Positions 42,651 through 54,200 of a DNA stretch of 64,000 nucleotides are shown piece after piece. Made by a program: the position numbers and the translations under genes. The notes beneath the pieces are model-generated. The model was not told where the DNA came from. It saw only the letters and a program-made list of their open reading frames with translations, and searched no databases. The stretch is taken from positions 87,266,173 to 87,330,172 of the forward strand of contig OY979716.1 of NCBI GenBank assembly GCA_963855995.1, in the 5' to 3' direction. This DNA is from Muricea muricata (taxonomy: Eukaryota; Cnidaria; Anthozoa; Malacalcyonacea; Plexauridae). Position 1 is the first letter of the stretch. Each line of letters starts with the position of its first letter.

Positions 42651-43224
42651 CTACACCCTCCAATGTATTTTATGCAGCACTTTTATTGGTTTTCCAATCA
42701 TTGTTGACGCGGGCTTTATTATGAGTACGATAGATGTTAATTTAAATAAGTAACGACATAATTTTAGTATTTGATGTCTGAAATCTTTCCCTTTGAAATA
42801 TTTTGTACTATTGATTCCACAATAGATTTGTATTGTCAATGCCAAATATCACTCTAACAAGGAGCAATTAAATCCCATGAGTTGTTTTGGCTGCTGGCTA
42901 CCTACTTGATTTTTTTCTTTAAAATGTTTCGACTAGTTTGGAATTTGATAAACTTTAGGAGATTGATGATGAAATATTGCATAAGCACTAAACTATCTTG
43001 GTTTTCACATCTCCTTTAAAGACGCAAGTCAGAAAAGTTTTTGTAAATCATCTTCTACATAAGCTTTCCATAAGGTATGCCATAGTATATACTGTACCTT
43101 ACAATTAGCAATGTTTATGGCACATAGTAATACTGTACCTTACAACTAGCAATGTTTATGGTGTCTATTGTCAATAAAACTAAGAGCTCCTAAAAAAGCT
43201 GCCTTGCAAATTGAGCATCAGAAA
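42651..43224. other. No gene recognised
   Basis: AT-rich. A short duplicated phrase (TACTGTACCTTACAA then AGCAATGTTTATGG) recurs at about 43090 and 43131. Confidence 0.4.
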
Positions 43225-43556
43225 CTAATATCCATGCTCAGGAACTTTCCTTCTAATCAGGCTACAAGCAAAATACTCTTGTGGGAGTGACATTTTTTTG
43301 GTTTCCAGTAAATCATGCAAGCAATCGATATTTGATGCAGGGGCATAGCTATAGCCCTTAACTTGTTCCACCAAACAAAACAACTGAAATTCAAAGCAGA
43401 AAAATAACCCACAGTCAATAGATACATGCATTTGAAAATAAAAGCACAACTCACCATTACAAGCCAGACTCTTTAATGAAGCAAGCAGCACACAAATACG
43501 ACTAAAATCTACAGAAAAAAAAACACACAAAGGGAAATAATATCAATTCAAACAAA
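43225..43556 (-). CDS. Possible terminal exons of an unrecognised gene
   Basis: On the minus strand, FCLVEQVKGYSYAPASNIDC then LHDLLETKKMSLPQEYFACS ends at a TAG at 43225. It is preceded by a good acceptor (TTTGAATTTCAG). A second candidate exon, FSRICVLLASLKSLACNG, lies upstream between TTTTTTTTCTGTAG and GTGAGT. The two do not join in phase as drawn, so either one border is wrong or a lesion exists. No family is recognised. Confidence 0.25.
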
Positions 43557-44235
43557 TATGAAGGATATCCCTAACGATCTGGTGTATGAAATAACACTAA
43601 CTAATCATAATAATAACAGGTTTTACACAGGCAACTCAACATTTCAATTCTACATTTCACATCATACATCATACATCATAAGATCGATTATTGACCACGT
43701 TTATCAAGAGATTGTTCGATTCTACGTTGTATACAGTACAGTGAAATTTTACATACCTTTTTCTCATGAAAACAAAGTGAAATTCTCCCAAATACTGTAG
43801 AAAATCCTAAGTAAAACCTCAAAATCTATACACAAACGTTACAATTTTCGAAATAATTTCGCTCAAACAAAGCAGATTATCCCAAGTTATCCCAAAATTA
43901 CCCTGTTAAATAGCCGGAAAATCAGGCAAATCCCTCCTTAAAATCGACAGGGAGTAGTTACAAAAGATAAGGTGAACTTAAAAAATTTTGAAAAAATGCT
44001 TTATGAACATAAAAAAAATATTTTTTTTCACAGAATTGTGCAATACATCATAGTATATGAATTTGAATCACATAATATATTTTTCTTGTTTTTGAACCAT
44101 GAATAATCGCATATAAGCAACTTGAACAAAAGCTCTATAAAACATAGCAAGTTTGCGGTGGTTCGCTCTGATTTTCTAGATTGAAATAGTTTAATCATCA
44201 TACATGATCGTCACTATAAGGAAAGTTTGATATTT
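43557..44235. other. No gene recognised
   Basis: AT-rich, with short random frames only. Confidence 0.4.
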
Positions 44236-44700
44236 GAAAAAAAGATTATTTAAGTTACAAAAAAGAGCATTTTCGGTTACAAAAAGGCGCAGCTCCTTTT
44301 TGTAACTTACTTATTTTCAGAAAAAAAATTAAAATAAAAAAAACTATAAACCTTACAATTCTGAAATTTGCCACACGACTTCTACAATAAAAAATACATA
44401 TTCCTGCAAAATACGGGCTTCATTGGTCGTAAATTGCGGAATTTATCGAAAAATGCGTTAACTTTTCTCTTCATCAAATGTTCCCTTCACGTTTGAAACA
44501 GAAAACAGGTATAGTAAGAGTTTATTGAATCTCGTATAAAATTTGCGTCTCAAAGCCAAAACTCAGCGAACAACGTGCGTGGAATCCCGTGGTTCTTTAG
44601 GAAAAGATTACTAAGCTTGCAACCCTTCAGATTCCCGAATTTTGCATTAAAATACGAAAAACTGATGGTTTACACCCCTATGCTCCTTTTTGTAACAAAG
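44236..44700. repeat. Second locus of the GTTACAAAAAGGAGC motif
   Basis: GTTACAAAAAAGAGC, GTTACAAAAAGGCGC and GCTCCTTTTTGTAAC lie within 44257-44309, the last two forming a palindrome. Another GCTCCTTTTTGTAAC is at about 44682-44696. The core is the one tandemly repeated at 28041-28280. Confidence 0.7.
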
Positions 44701-44880
44701 GTCACACTTATTTTAAAATACAAAGAGAAGGGGAAACAAAACAAAAGCGAACCTCAAATATGTTAGAATGTATATTAATATGAAGTTATTAGGAACGTTT
44801 GAAACAAATTGGTTAAATAATAGGCAATCTAACACCTCTCGATGTCAATGTTACAAAAATCACGTTCCATCGATCTAAAG

Positions 44881-46728
44881 GTAGGTAGGTAGGTAGGTAG
44901 GTAGGTAGGTAGGTAGGTAGGTAGGTAGGTAGGTAGGTAGGTAGGTAGGTAGGTAGGTAGGTAGGTAGGTAGGTAGGTAGGTAGGTAGGTAGGTAGGTAG
45001 GTAGGTAGGTAGGTAGGTAGGTAGGTAGGTAGGTAGGTAGGTAGGTAGGTAGGTAGGTAGGTAGGTAGGTAGGTAGGTAGGTAGGTAGGTAGGTAGGTAG
45101 GTAGGTAGGTAGGTAGGTAGGTAGGTAGGTAGGTAGGTAGGTAGGTAGGTAGGTAGGTAGGTAGGTAGGTAGGTAGGTAGGTAGGTAGGTAGGTAGGTAG
45201 GTAGGTAGGTAGGTAGGTAGGTAGGTAGGTAGGTAGGTAGGTAGGTAGGTAGGTAGGTAGGTAGGTAGGTAGGTAGGTAGGTAGGTAGGTAGGTAGGTAG
45301 GTAGGTAGGTAGGTAGGTAGGTAGGTAGGTAGGTAGGTAGGTAGGTAGGTAGGTAGGTAGGTAGGTAGGTAGGTAGGTAGGTAGGTAGGTAGGTAGGTAG
45401 GTAGGTAGGTAGGTAGGTAGGTAGGTAGGTAGGTAGGTAGGTAGGTAGGTAGGTAGGTAGGTAGGTAGGTAGGTAGGTAGGTAGGTAGGTAGGTAGGTAG
45501 GTAGGTAGGTAGGTAGGTAGGTAGGTAGGTAGGTAGGTAGGTAGGTAGGTAGGTAGGTAGGTAGGTAGGTAGGTAGGTAGGTAGGTAGGTAGGTAGGTAG
45601 GTAGGTAGGTAGGTAGGTAGGTAGGTAGGTAGGTAGGTAGGTAGGTAGGTAGGTAGGTAGGTAGGTAGGTAGGTAGGTAGGTAGGTAGGTAGGTAGGTAG
45701 GTAGGTAGGTAGGTAGGTAGGTAGGTAGGTAGGTAGGTAGGTAGGTAGGTAGGTAGGTAGGTAGGTAGGTAGGTAGGTAGGTAGGTAGGTAGGTAGGTAG
45801 GTAGGTAGGTAGGTAGGTAGGTAGGTAGGTAGGTAGGTAGGTAGGTAGGTAGGTAGGTAGGTAGGTAGGTAGGTAGGTAGGTAGGTAGGTAGGTAGGTAG
45901 GTAGGTAGGTAGGTAGGTAGGTAGGTAGGTAGGTAGGTAGGTAGGTAGGTAGGTAGGTAGGTAGGTAGGTAGGTAGGTAGGTAGGTAGGTAGGTAGGTAG
46001 GTAGGTAGGTAGGTAGGTAGGTAGGTAGGTAGGTAGGTAGGTAGGTAGGTAGGTAGGTAGGTAGGTAGGTAGGTAGGTAGGTAGGTAGGTAGGTAGGTAG
46101 GTAGGTAGGTAGGTAGGTAGGTAGGTAGGTAGGTAGGTAGGTAGGTAGGTAGGTAGGTAGGTAGGTAGGTAGGTAGGTAGGTAGGTAGGTAGGTAGGTAG
46201 GTAGGTAGGTAGGTAGGTAGGTAGGTAGGTAGGTAGGTAGGTAGGTAGGTAGGTAGGTAGGTAGGTAGGTAGGTAGGTAGGTAGGTAGGTAGGTAGGTAG
46301 GTAGGTAGGTAGGTAGGTAGGTAGGTAGGTAGGTAGGTAGGTAGGTAGGTAGGTAGGTAGGTAGGTAGGTAGGTAGGTAGGTAGGTAGGTAGGTAGGTAG
46401 GTAGGTAGGTAGGTAGGTAGGTAGGTAGGTAGGTAGGTAGGTAGGTAGGTAGGTAGGTAGGTAGGTAGGTAGGTAGGTAGGTAGGTAGGTAGGTAGGTAG
46501 GTAGGTAGGTAGGTAGGTAGGTAGGTAGGTAGGTAGGTAGGTAGGTAGGTAGGTAGGTAGGTAGGTAGGTAGGTAGGTAGGTAGGTAGGTAGGTAGGTAG
46601 GTAGGTAGGTAGGTAGGTAGGTAGGTAGGTAGGTAGGTAGGTAGGTAGGTAGGTAGGTAGGTAGGTAGGTAGGTAGGTAGGTAGGTAGGTAGGTAGGTAG
46701 GTAGGTAGGTAGGTAGGTAGGTAGGTAT
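44881..46728. repeat. Perfect GTAG tetranucleotide array, about 460 units
   Basis: No variant unit was seen over 1.85 kb. The array runs to the last bases before the gap, so its true length is unknown. The long YLPT-repeat frame on the minus strand is an artefact. Confidence 0.98.
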
Positions 46729-46730
46729 AG

Positions 46731-46930
46731 NNNNNNNNNNNNNNNNNNNNNNNNNNNNNNNNNNNNNNNNNNNNNNNNNNNNNNNNNNNNNNNNNNNNNN
46801 NNNNNNNNNNNNNNNNNNNNNNNNNNNNNNNNNNNNNNNNNNNNNNNNNNNNNNNNNNNNNNNNNNNNNNNNNNNNNNNNNNNNNNNNNNNNNNNNNNNN
46901 NNNNNNNNNNNNNNNNNNNNNNNNNNNNNN
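46731..46930. other. Assembly gap, exactly 200 N
   Basis: A round-number gap of this kind is a scaffolding placeholder, so the sequences on either side were joined without known distance. The following contig begins in an ACGG repeat (46931-46948). Confidence 0.97.
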
Positions 46931-47036
46931 ACGGACGGACGGACGGACAGACCGACTGTTATTTACCAACTATGTTTTGAATGAATCCAATGAAAGAAAT
47001 GTGACTTAGTATAGTAATATATTGTTGCTCTTTCAG

Positions 47037-47318
47037 GGTGAATGTTCAGAGAATAACAGTGAGTATGATGAAGAGTTCGATGAATTGCCAGGATGTCTTG
47101 TAAGTTGTTATCTGAAGAGTTTTATACAAATCCTTTAGTTGACTCTTTATCAGAGAAATATAACATAATTTTCTGTCATGTAGCTCTCACCAGAGTCAAC
47201 TACTGCAGATGATGAGCCAGCACCAAGCTGCCAAACAGCAATTAGTAGTAAGTCCAAATCACAGACTATCACACAAAAGCCAAAGTGGAAAACAGTTACC
47301 AAGCCCTGTAAATTTTAA
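47037..47318 (+). pseudogene. Gene A copy 2: exons 2 and 3 only
   Basis: Exon 2 (47037-47099) and exon 3 (47184-47318) keep their borders, lengths (63 and 135 nt) and frame, with a few changes (for example CSENNSEYDEEF). AATAAA follows at about 47347. Exon 1 would lie in the gap or is lost. The reading frame in the two exons is intact. Confidence 0.6.
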
Positions 47319-47758
47319 CTATAATATAGTTTTTATTCCTAAGATAAATAAAAGTTCTATATTTTTTACAAAGGCAGAGTATTGAGTGTAAACAAGGGGT
47401 CATCATAAACCCAAGATGGCTGCCATGAATTTTGAATAATTATGTGAGTCAATTAAATGTGGAATTGACTGATTGAATTGAAACAAAAATGTAGGGATAT
47501 CTTGGCCAAATGTATTGTTAGTCATTTATAATATTTGTGCCAAGGCCATGACATTTCTGGAGTTGGTAAAACTCCTTGAATTTACAAAATTGTAATTATT
47601 ATTCTAATTGTTCATCGAAAAATCCTAATTGACTCCCCCTGAAAACCATTCATGACCAAAAAAACTTTGTGAAAACTTTTTTTTCATAATCTACATTATA
47701 CATGCTTTCCAAAAATATATAGTTTCCTGTACCTGTTGTGAGTAATTTACCTGTTTTT

Positions 47759-49841
47759 GTATCTACGCGAAGCGCTAGATACTATGCTATCGAGTTGTTC
47801 ACTCATTTCCGTTCACTCATTTCCGTTCACTCACTTCTGTTCACTCACTTCTGTTCACTTTCTTTGTTCACTTGTAGCCAATCAGCGACTTGTATTATAA
47901 AATTACGTCATTGTATTCTGAGTTCTGTATTCTGAGTTTTTAAAAACAGTATATCTCATCCTCGTGGGAAAGTTTCCTATATATTTTTTCGTCGTTTTTG
48001 CTTGGAAAGCTTGTAGATTTTGTTGCCTTTCTCTGTCCAGATTTATCCTCGACTGGTAAGTATTTTAGATATGAATTCTACTAGTTTTACCTGTGTTAAT
48101 AACAGTAAAATTTGTGATTTGTATGGAGCCATATGGGATTTTATGCAAACATGTTTAATAGGGAATACGGCTTTTGAAAGCAAAAATAGGCTTCTCGGGA
48201 GGGCAAAACAATCTCTTCGGAGATCAGAACAATCTTTTCGGAGATCAGAACAAACTCTTCTGAGATCTGAACAGTTAAAACCTGATGAGGCTGTGTTAGG
48301 AAGTAAGTGTAACCTGGTAAATTTAAAACTACATGTCGATAGTAGCTATAATTACAGATTTTCTGTAAGAAAATTGACTAAACAATCAAATAGTACACGA
48401 TACAGGAGGGATCATGAACTTTCTAGATTACCTTTGAAGAAAATTATATTAGCTATATATGCGAAAAAGTTTTTAGTGTTACTACTTAACCACTATTTTT
48501 CTTGAAGTCTTAAACATTGTTTTTTTACAGATGACAGCAACAGCAAACATAAATATAACTACAGTATGCATTTAATAAAGTGTGGTTGCATTGGATGATG
48601 TGTTCTTGGTATTTTATACAATGCCTTGCTTCCAGAACAATGAACAATCTCAATTTCAACTCACCTGTAAATCAAAAAGAAATTAACTTCAGCACCAACC
48701 ACATGGATCTTATTAATACCACACAATGTGTACAAAACTGGAGCTATTATTGCAAATATTAGATTTTATCTTGGGACACAATATTATTCATTACATGGAT
48801 CGATATGCTATGCTGTTTTTCAACCTTATCACCATAAGGCACAATTATACTGTATGGATCTGGTTTGCTGTATGACTCTCAATGGACTTGAATTGGATTA
48901 TACATAATTTACCTGGGTTTTTGAACTCTGGCAACATACATAACAGAAACGTTGACGTTTTTGGAGGCTTTGTAACTAATAATTATCTGCAGTGGCTTCC
49001 AACATTAATTCTGTATTATGACCAATCAATGATTATGACAGCAGCTGATTATAAGTATATAATATAAGTACACTAAGTGCTCATGTAGCTGCAAAAAACA
49101 TAAAAGTTTTAATGGTTAATAGTGACTGCTTAGCTGGTAGAACGATAAATAGCCACTCACAAAACAAATTCTAGCTAATAAAATAATTTCCATAACATTG
49201 CAATATGTTATCAAGTTTTATTCTTTCTGGTATTTGAGAAACAAGTCGACTAGTCTAGGAGCTTGATTTAGCTGGTAATAGGGACTTCAGTTTATATTCA
49301 TTATTATTTAATACCAATATTGTCAAAAACTTTGTTACTGAAAAAATTCTTGTATTATATGAAGTAATATAGTAAAAGTTCAGTCTCTGTAAGACCTGTA
49401 CAATAAGATGATCGAGTTACGCAGTGGTTATTACTGCTTGTCCTACATTATCACAATGCCTCCCCCTCTAAACAAAACAGAAAATAGACAATGTACATTC
49501 CCTTTATTAATTATAACAGTCAACTACAAAATTGTAACTTGTTTTATCCCAACAAAACAAATTTAACACACCAAAACACCTTGTCCCAACAACAATTGTC
49601 CCAACCATTAATTGTCCTTTAAATAATGGTTATATATAAAAAGTTTATAAATATTGAAAAATTAGATTTTGCAACCTTCACACCAATGTTAAACATTGAA
49701 TTGCAATGCAATGTGGGAAACATGCGGAAAAAATTACCGTGTATATATATGTATTGAAATCCGTGTGACGTAAGCAATTCTAAGGTCTATTGGCAACATT
49801 GATGCCTCCATTATAGCGTAGATACATGCACGCGTTGCGAG
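47759..49841. mobile_element. 2,083-bp insertion in copy 2, unclassified
   Basis: Copy 1 has the uninterrupted site CCTGTTTTTTATGC (29781-29794). Copy 2 has CCTGTTTTT (47750-47758) before and CCTATTTTT (49842-49850) after the insertion, a 9-bp duplication with one mismatch. The left end starts GTATCTACGCGAAGCGCTAG and continues ATAC, itself a hairpin. The right end carries GCGTAGATAC in inverted orientation about 18 bp from the edge. A 9-bp duplication suggests a Mutator-like element, but long terminal repeats are missing. Confidence 0.65.
48020..48505 (+). CDS. Hypothetical 161-aa frame inside the 2.1-kb insertion
   Basis: The frame contains three short tandem repeats encoding RRSEQ-like units (QSLRRSEQSFRRSEQTLLRS, about residues 64-86) made by a duplicated GGAGATCAGAACAA motif. 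No domain is recognised. A GTAAGT donor at 48056 and a TTTTTTTACAG acceptor at 48530 hint at an intron overlapping the frame, so the coding assignment is weak. Confidence 0.25.
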   Translation: MLPFSVQIYPRLVSILDMNSTSFTCVNNSKICDLYGAIWDFMQTCLIGNTAFESKNRLLGRAKQSLRRSEQSFRRSEQTLLRSEQLKPDEAVLGSKCNLVNLKLHVDSSYNYRFSVRKLTKQSNSTRYRRDHELSRLPLKKIILAIYAKKFLVLLLNHYFS

Positions 49842-50127
49842 CCTATTTTTTATGCTTGACACATACTATGTTCATTTCGACAAAAAATTGCCCCAAAAAT
49901 TCAGTAGTTTAAGAGTTTTAAAATTCAGAATTTTAAGAAATACTAGTTGAATCTATGGAATACTTTTGAACAAGGTGAATTTATAAAAATGCAGGCTAGA
50001 GCATATTTTATTGCCAAAAAATAATTGCAGGAACCAAAACAATTGAAAATTAATTGAAAATTAATTGAAAAAAGAAACTACACTTTTATTAATTTATTAT
50101 ACTTTTAAAAATTTATCATATTAAAGA

Positions 50128-50360
50128 TAGGTTACAGTCGCTTCTGCGCATCCAATCTGCTCATAACAAATGTGGACCACATTATCCAAATTTTGCGTTT
50201 TTAAAAACTTTTTTGAATTGAAATGCCCGTCTATATTCCATTAGAAGCATAGCAAACCCAAAAAGTGTCAGATATTCAGTTAGTTAAATCAAATTTTACA
50301 AATATAGCAGCTCAAAATGTAAACAAAGCGTTTGTTTACATTAGCGACTGTAACGTACCT
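50128..50360. mobile_element. 233-bp MITE with GTTACAGTCGCT ends, present only in copy 2
   Basis: The left end TAGGTTACAGTCGCT and the inverted right end AGGTACGTTACAGTCGCT match apart from a 3-bp indel. TTAAAGA flanks both sides (50121-50127 and 50361-50367). Copy 1 has the related unfilled sequence TATTGAAGAACTG near 30051-30063. A 7-8-bp duplication would fit a hAT-type or similar enzyme. Confidence 0.8.
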
Positions 50361-50969
50361 TTAAAGAACTGTAACCGTATCACAACCTGTCTACAAGAAT
50401 CCTGGTATATTTACATTAAGACATTCGACTTGTTTGATATGCAAATGTCAGGTTTGTTTGTTTATTTTGAGTATATACCACCCACGGTATCAAGGTCTAT
50501 GGAAAAGCTTTTAATTTTTAAATGAAGATAGCTGACATGATTTTAGTTACAATCTTTCTTTGCATATCAAACATGAATTTTAAAATCAATAGTGTTAGTT
50601 AGTATATCTAAAATCTAAAGTAGCTGTCAGGTCAGTTCTGCCCATGCCCATGTTATTAAAATTCTGAGTTTTATTCTCTAGTGTTGTTTAACGGGAGAAT
50701 TGTCAACAGAGTGGCAAATTATTTCATTATCTTAAAACATGCAAGGCAGCAGAAATAGTGCATGCAACAACTAACAATGGATAATTGATTGCTCCATAAT
50801 ATAGAGCTTTAGTAAGCAACATTTTTGTCAACATAAATGCCAAATCAAGATTAGTCGTTCTCGTTTAAAATCGCGATCGGGAAAGTTGATTGACTGCCGT
50901 TGCTGATCTTAAACAAGAGCGGCTAACATTGGCAAAAAAGCCACTTGTTAAGTTAATAATTGCTCTTTA

Positions 50970-51170
50970 AGGCACTAATACACTATGCAACTTGTCTCGA
51001 AGTATAATCAAGTTCTATTTTTCGCAACCTTTCTCGCAATATTTCTGTCGTGAGATTGCGAGACAAATTGTATGAAATGTTCCTCAGTGTACTATCCCTG
51101 ATCATGAAATTTCATTTTTTAAATTAAATTTGTTGGGAGTCAAGTTGCATGGTGTAACAATGCAGCACCT
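50970..51170. mobile_element. 201-bp PIF/Harbinger-like MITE, copy 2 counterpart
   Basis: Same element, ends and TTA duplication as at 30660-30860, with a few substitutions (GCAGCACC where copy 1 has GCAGCGCC). Confidence 0.75.
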
Positions 51171-51207
51171 TTATCCAGGTAGTTTAACAAAATTTTAAAT
51201 ATAAAAT

Positions 51208-54200
51208 TTAAACTTGAACAGAGTAAGATTCCAATGTTCTATTGTCTTTGACATCATATTTCTTTTTTCTTTTCTTTAAATTATTTTTATTCCTTGTCCG
51301 AAGAACAGCTTTTCGCAATGTGCGCACTCTGTCAGCCAGTTGACGGTCAGTGAACCTCGTTTGTAATTGGCGAAGCCTTGGTTCGTCGTTTACTACCTTG
51401 GCAACATCTTTCATGTTGATTGGTTTGGAGGAATGTGCCAGCTTAGAAAATACGGTATTAAAGACTTCATCTTCTTCAATCGTTAACAAAGATGTTGCAG
51501 TCTTTTTAGACCCAGATATCGATGGGCCATAGACGCTCGCCTCGTCAAACTTGTCTTTACGAGCATCATCACTCATAGCATCACTCTCATTATTCCTGTG
51601 ATCTGGAATTGCAATGATTTTAAGAATTAAGAACATTTCAAACTGGATTTAACGTGTTCTGTGCTATTGGTGCCTTTTTACAATTGACTGGTCCAGCCAA
51701 ATGTGTGTATTTTGAGTACACACAACAGTTGTTTCTTAATTTTAAAAATGGCAAAACTCAAATGATCACAAATAGTCTAAACTTATACATATAAACTATC
51801 TTGCATAAACAGGCAGCTATTTGAGAAGCTGAAGACACTAAATGCAAAAACACTAAATAATGACCCCCTAAATGCCTAGGAATTTCTTTATGGTTATGAA
51901 ACAACGGTTAAAGAGAGGTTCAGGGGCGGATCCAGACTGATGCAACTGATGCGAATGCATCAGTCAGAATTTTTTAAGCTTAGAATTTTGAAGAAAATTA
52001 GTATGCTAATTATAAATAAATAACACTTATGTTGAAGCATAACAATAATAGCATTTTGACTGTAAATGACACAAAACGCAGTTCTTCCATATTATTTCAA
52101 AATGAAATACGTAGTAAAACCATATTTCTTGAATTAACTTGAAAGTCGTGTTAACAGACGCGAATGCCGTCCAAAAAGCGAGTTCCTAAACTTATACGAT
52201 ATCTTGTCGGCGTACAAATCTCGCGATTGCATTTCGCCAAATATGTCGGCAATTTGTTGGAACTTGGAAGTGCTCCATTGCGCTACTACAGCTCAGTGGA
52301 AGCATAATTTTACGTCACGTTGGGAAAGAGTGCATCACTACGTCACGTTGGGGAAAAAAGTGCATCAGTGATGCATCAGTCCCGAGTCTTTTTGGCCAAG
52401 TTTCCCCAACGACACGTCATAAAAACCATTGTTCTCGTGCCTACGTAACGTTGGGAAATGGATGCTGACTGATGCATTAGCCCGCGATCAAAATAATGCG
52501 CTTGTGACTGATGCATTTCGCCCTGATTTCGCCTTTCGCCCGCAGTCAAGCGATTCTTTCGCCAGCGTTTCTCGAATCATCATGGCAGAACGTATGCAAA
52601 TTAACTACGACCTTTGTTCGTATCGTAGTTTCGAAATAACAAAGCTGTCGAATTCGACGCAGTGAAGAAAAACTGTGAAATGAAAGTTATTACAGATTTA
52701 CAGCCATTGCACAGGCGAAAATTTGGGATCCATTTCGAAGTGGAGAGCATGAAAGAGATCTTTATGCTGAATCGCTTGTCCCTATGGCAACGTGGAGTAG
52801 ATTAAAATGAGTGTTATTAAATTATATATTGAATATATGCAATAATTGTATTTACACTTTGTTTACGGTAGTAATAAATAGATAATAGCACATTTTGATT
52901 ATTTTGTTTTTATAAATCAACTATATAAATATAAAATGTCAAAATGTGTGTTGAATTTATAGTTTATAAAACAGAGCATTGTTTAATATTTGAGGGGTAT
53001 TTAGGGATATTCATTATCACTCATGGTTAAGAGGAAACTGAGGTATGGTTAGATTATATGTATACTGGCCTAGGGTGAGCTGCAACATGCAACCGACAGG
53101 CGTCAGCATTCACAGCAACCTGCAAACCTAACCACTTAGGCACTTACCAACCACGTAAGCCAGTTCAAAATTGAAAGGGATGCTACTACAAGCCATTGTT
53201 GACAAAATAATGTAAACAAGAGTGTCCTGTCAAGTGGGATAAAATATAACAATATTAAAGCAAAAGTGAAGTTCATTTCACTTACCATTCTAGACTGTGT
53301 TGTTATGTTGTTCAGGCGGCCTGAGTTTAATACAGTACAACTTACAAGCTGACCTGTTTATTAATGATGAGTTGACTGAAAAGTACAATATATTACATAT
53401 ATGGTTACAATATATCTACATTATAATTATTGGGATAATAATATATGATGGGATAATAATGTGTTATATTATGATATACATGTATAATATAGGCACTTGC
53501 ACTTGAAATAGAGGCAGAGGCCCAATATTATCCATTGTGATTGTAAACAAAGTAGTTTTGCCAGCCAAATAATTAGAGAGAATGAGATGTTAATTAATGA
53601 TTGAATAGTCAATATAAAATGAACTTTATGCTTGATTTTTAGAATGGTCCAGTGATCCTGCTGCTGTTGGAATAATCTTTACTTTGAACATTTAACTTGA
53701 TGATCCAGTCATCCTGCTCTTGTTGGAATAATCTTAACTTTGAACATTTAACTTGATGATCCAGTCATCCGGCTGCTGTCAGAAAAATCTTAACTTTGAA
53801 CATTTAACTTGATGATCCAGTCATTCTGCTGCTGTTGGAATAATCTTAACTTTGAACATTTAACTTGATGATCCAGTCATCCTGCTGCTGTTAGAAAAAC
53901 TTAACTTTGAACATTTAATTTGATGATCTAGTCATCCTGCTGCTGTTAGAACCCAACTCATTTTTTCTCTACTGCTCTTGTCCAAGCCAGTTTATTGAGA
54001 TACAGGTAACAAAATCAGTGCGTTGTATAACTTAAGCCTATCACGTTCCACTCAGCGATAGTGCTGTTTTTCCTGCTTTGCTGATTTTTTACTTGCTATA
54101 AGTCAGTACCAAAGTGCGTTTTTTATTCACTTGTTATCAGCTAAATGTGTGTAATAGATTCATAATTATGGAACATTTTCAATAAAACGACTCAGATAAA

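Noticed and set aside
44813-46969. 718-codon minus-strand frame of YLPT repeats
   Set aside because: Translation of the GTAG array running through the N gap; an artefact.
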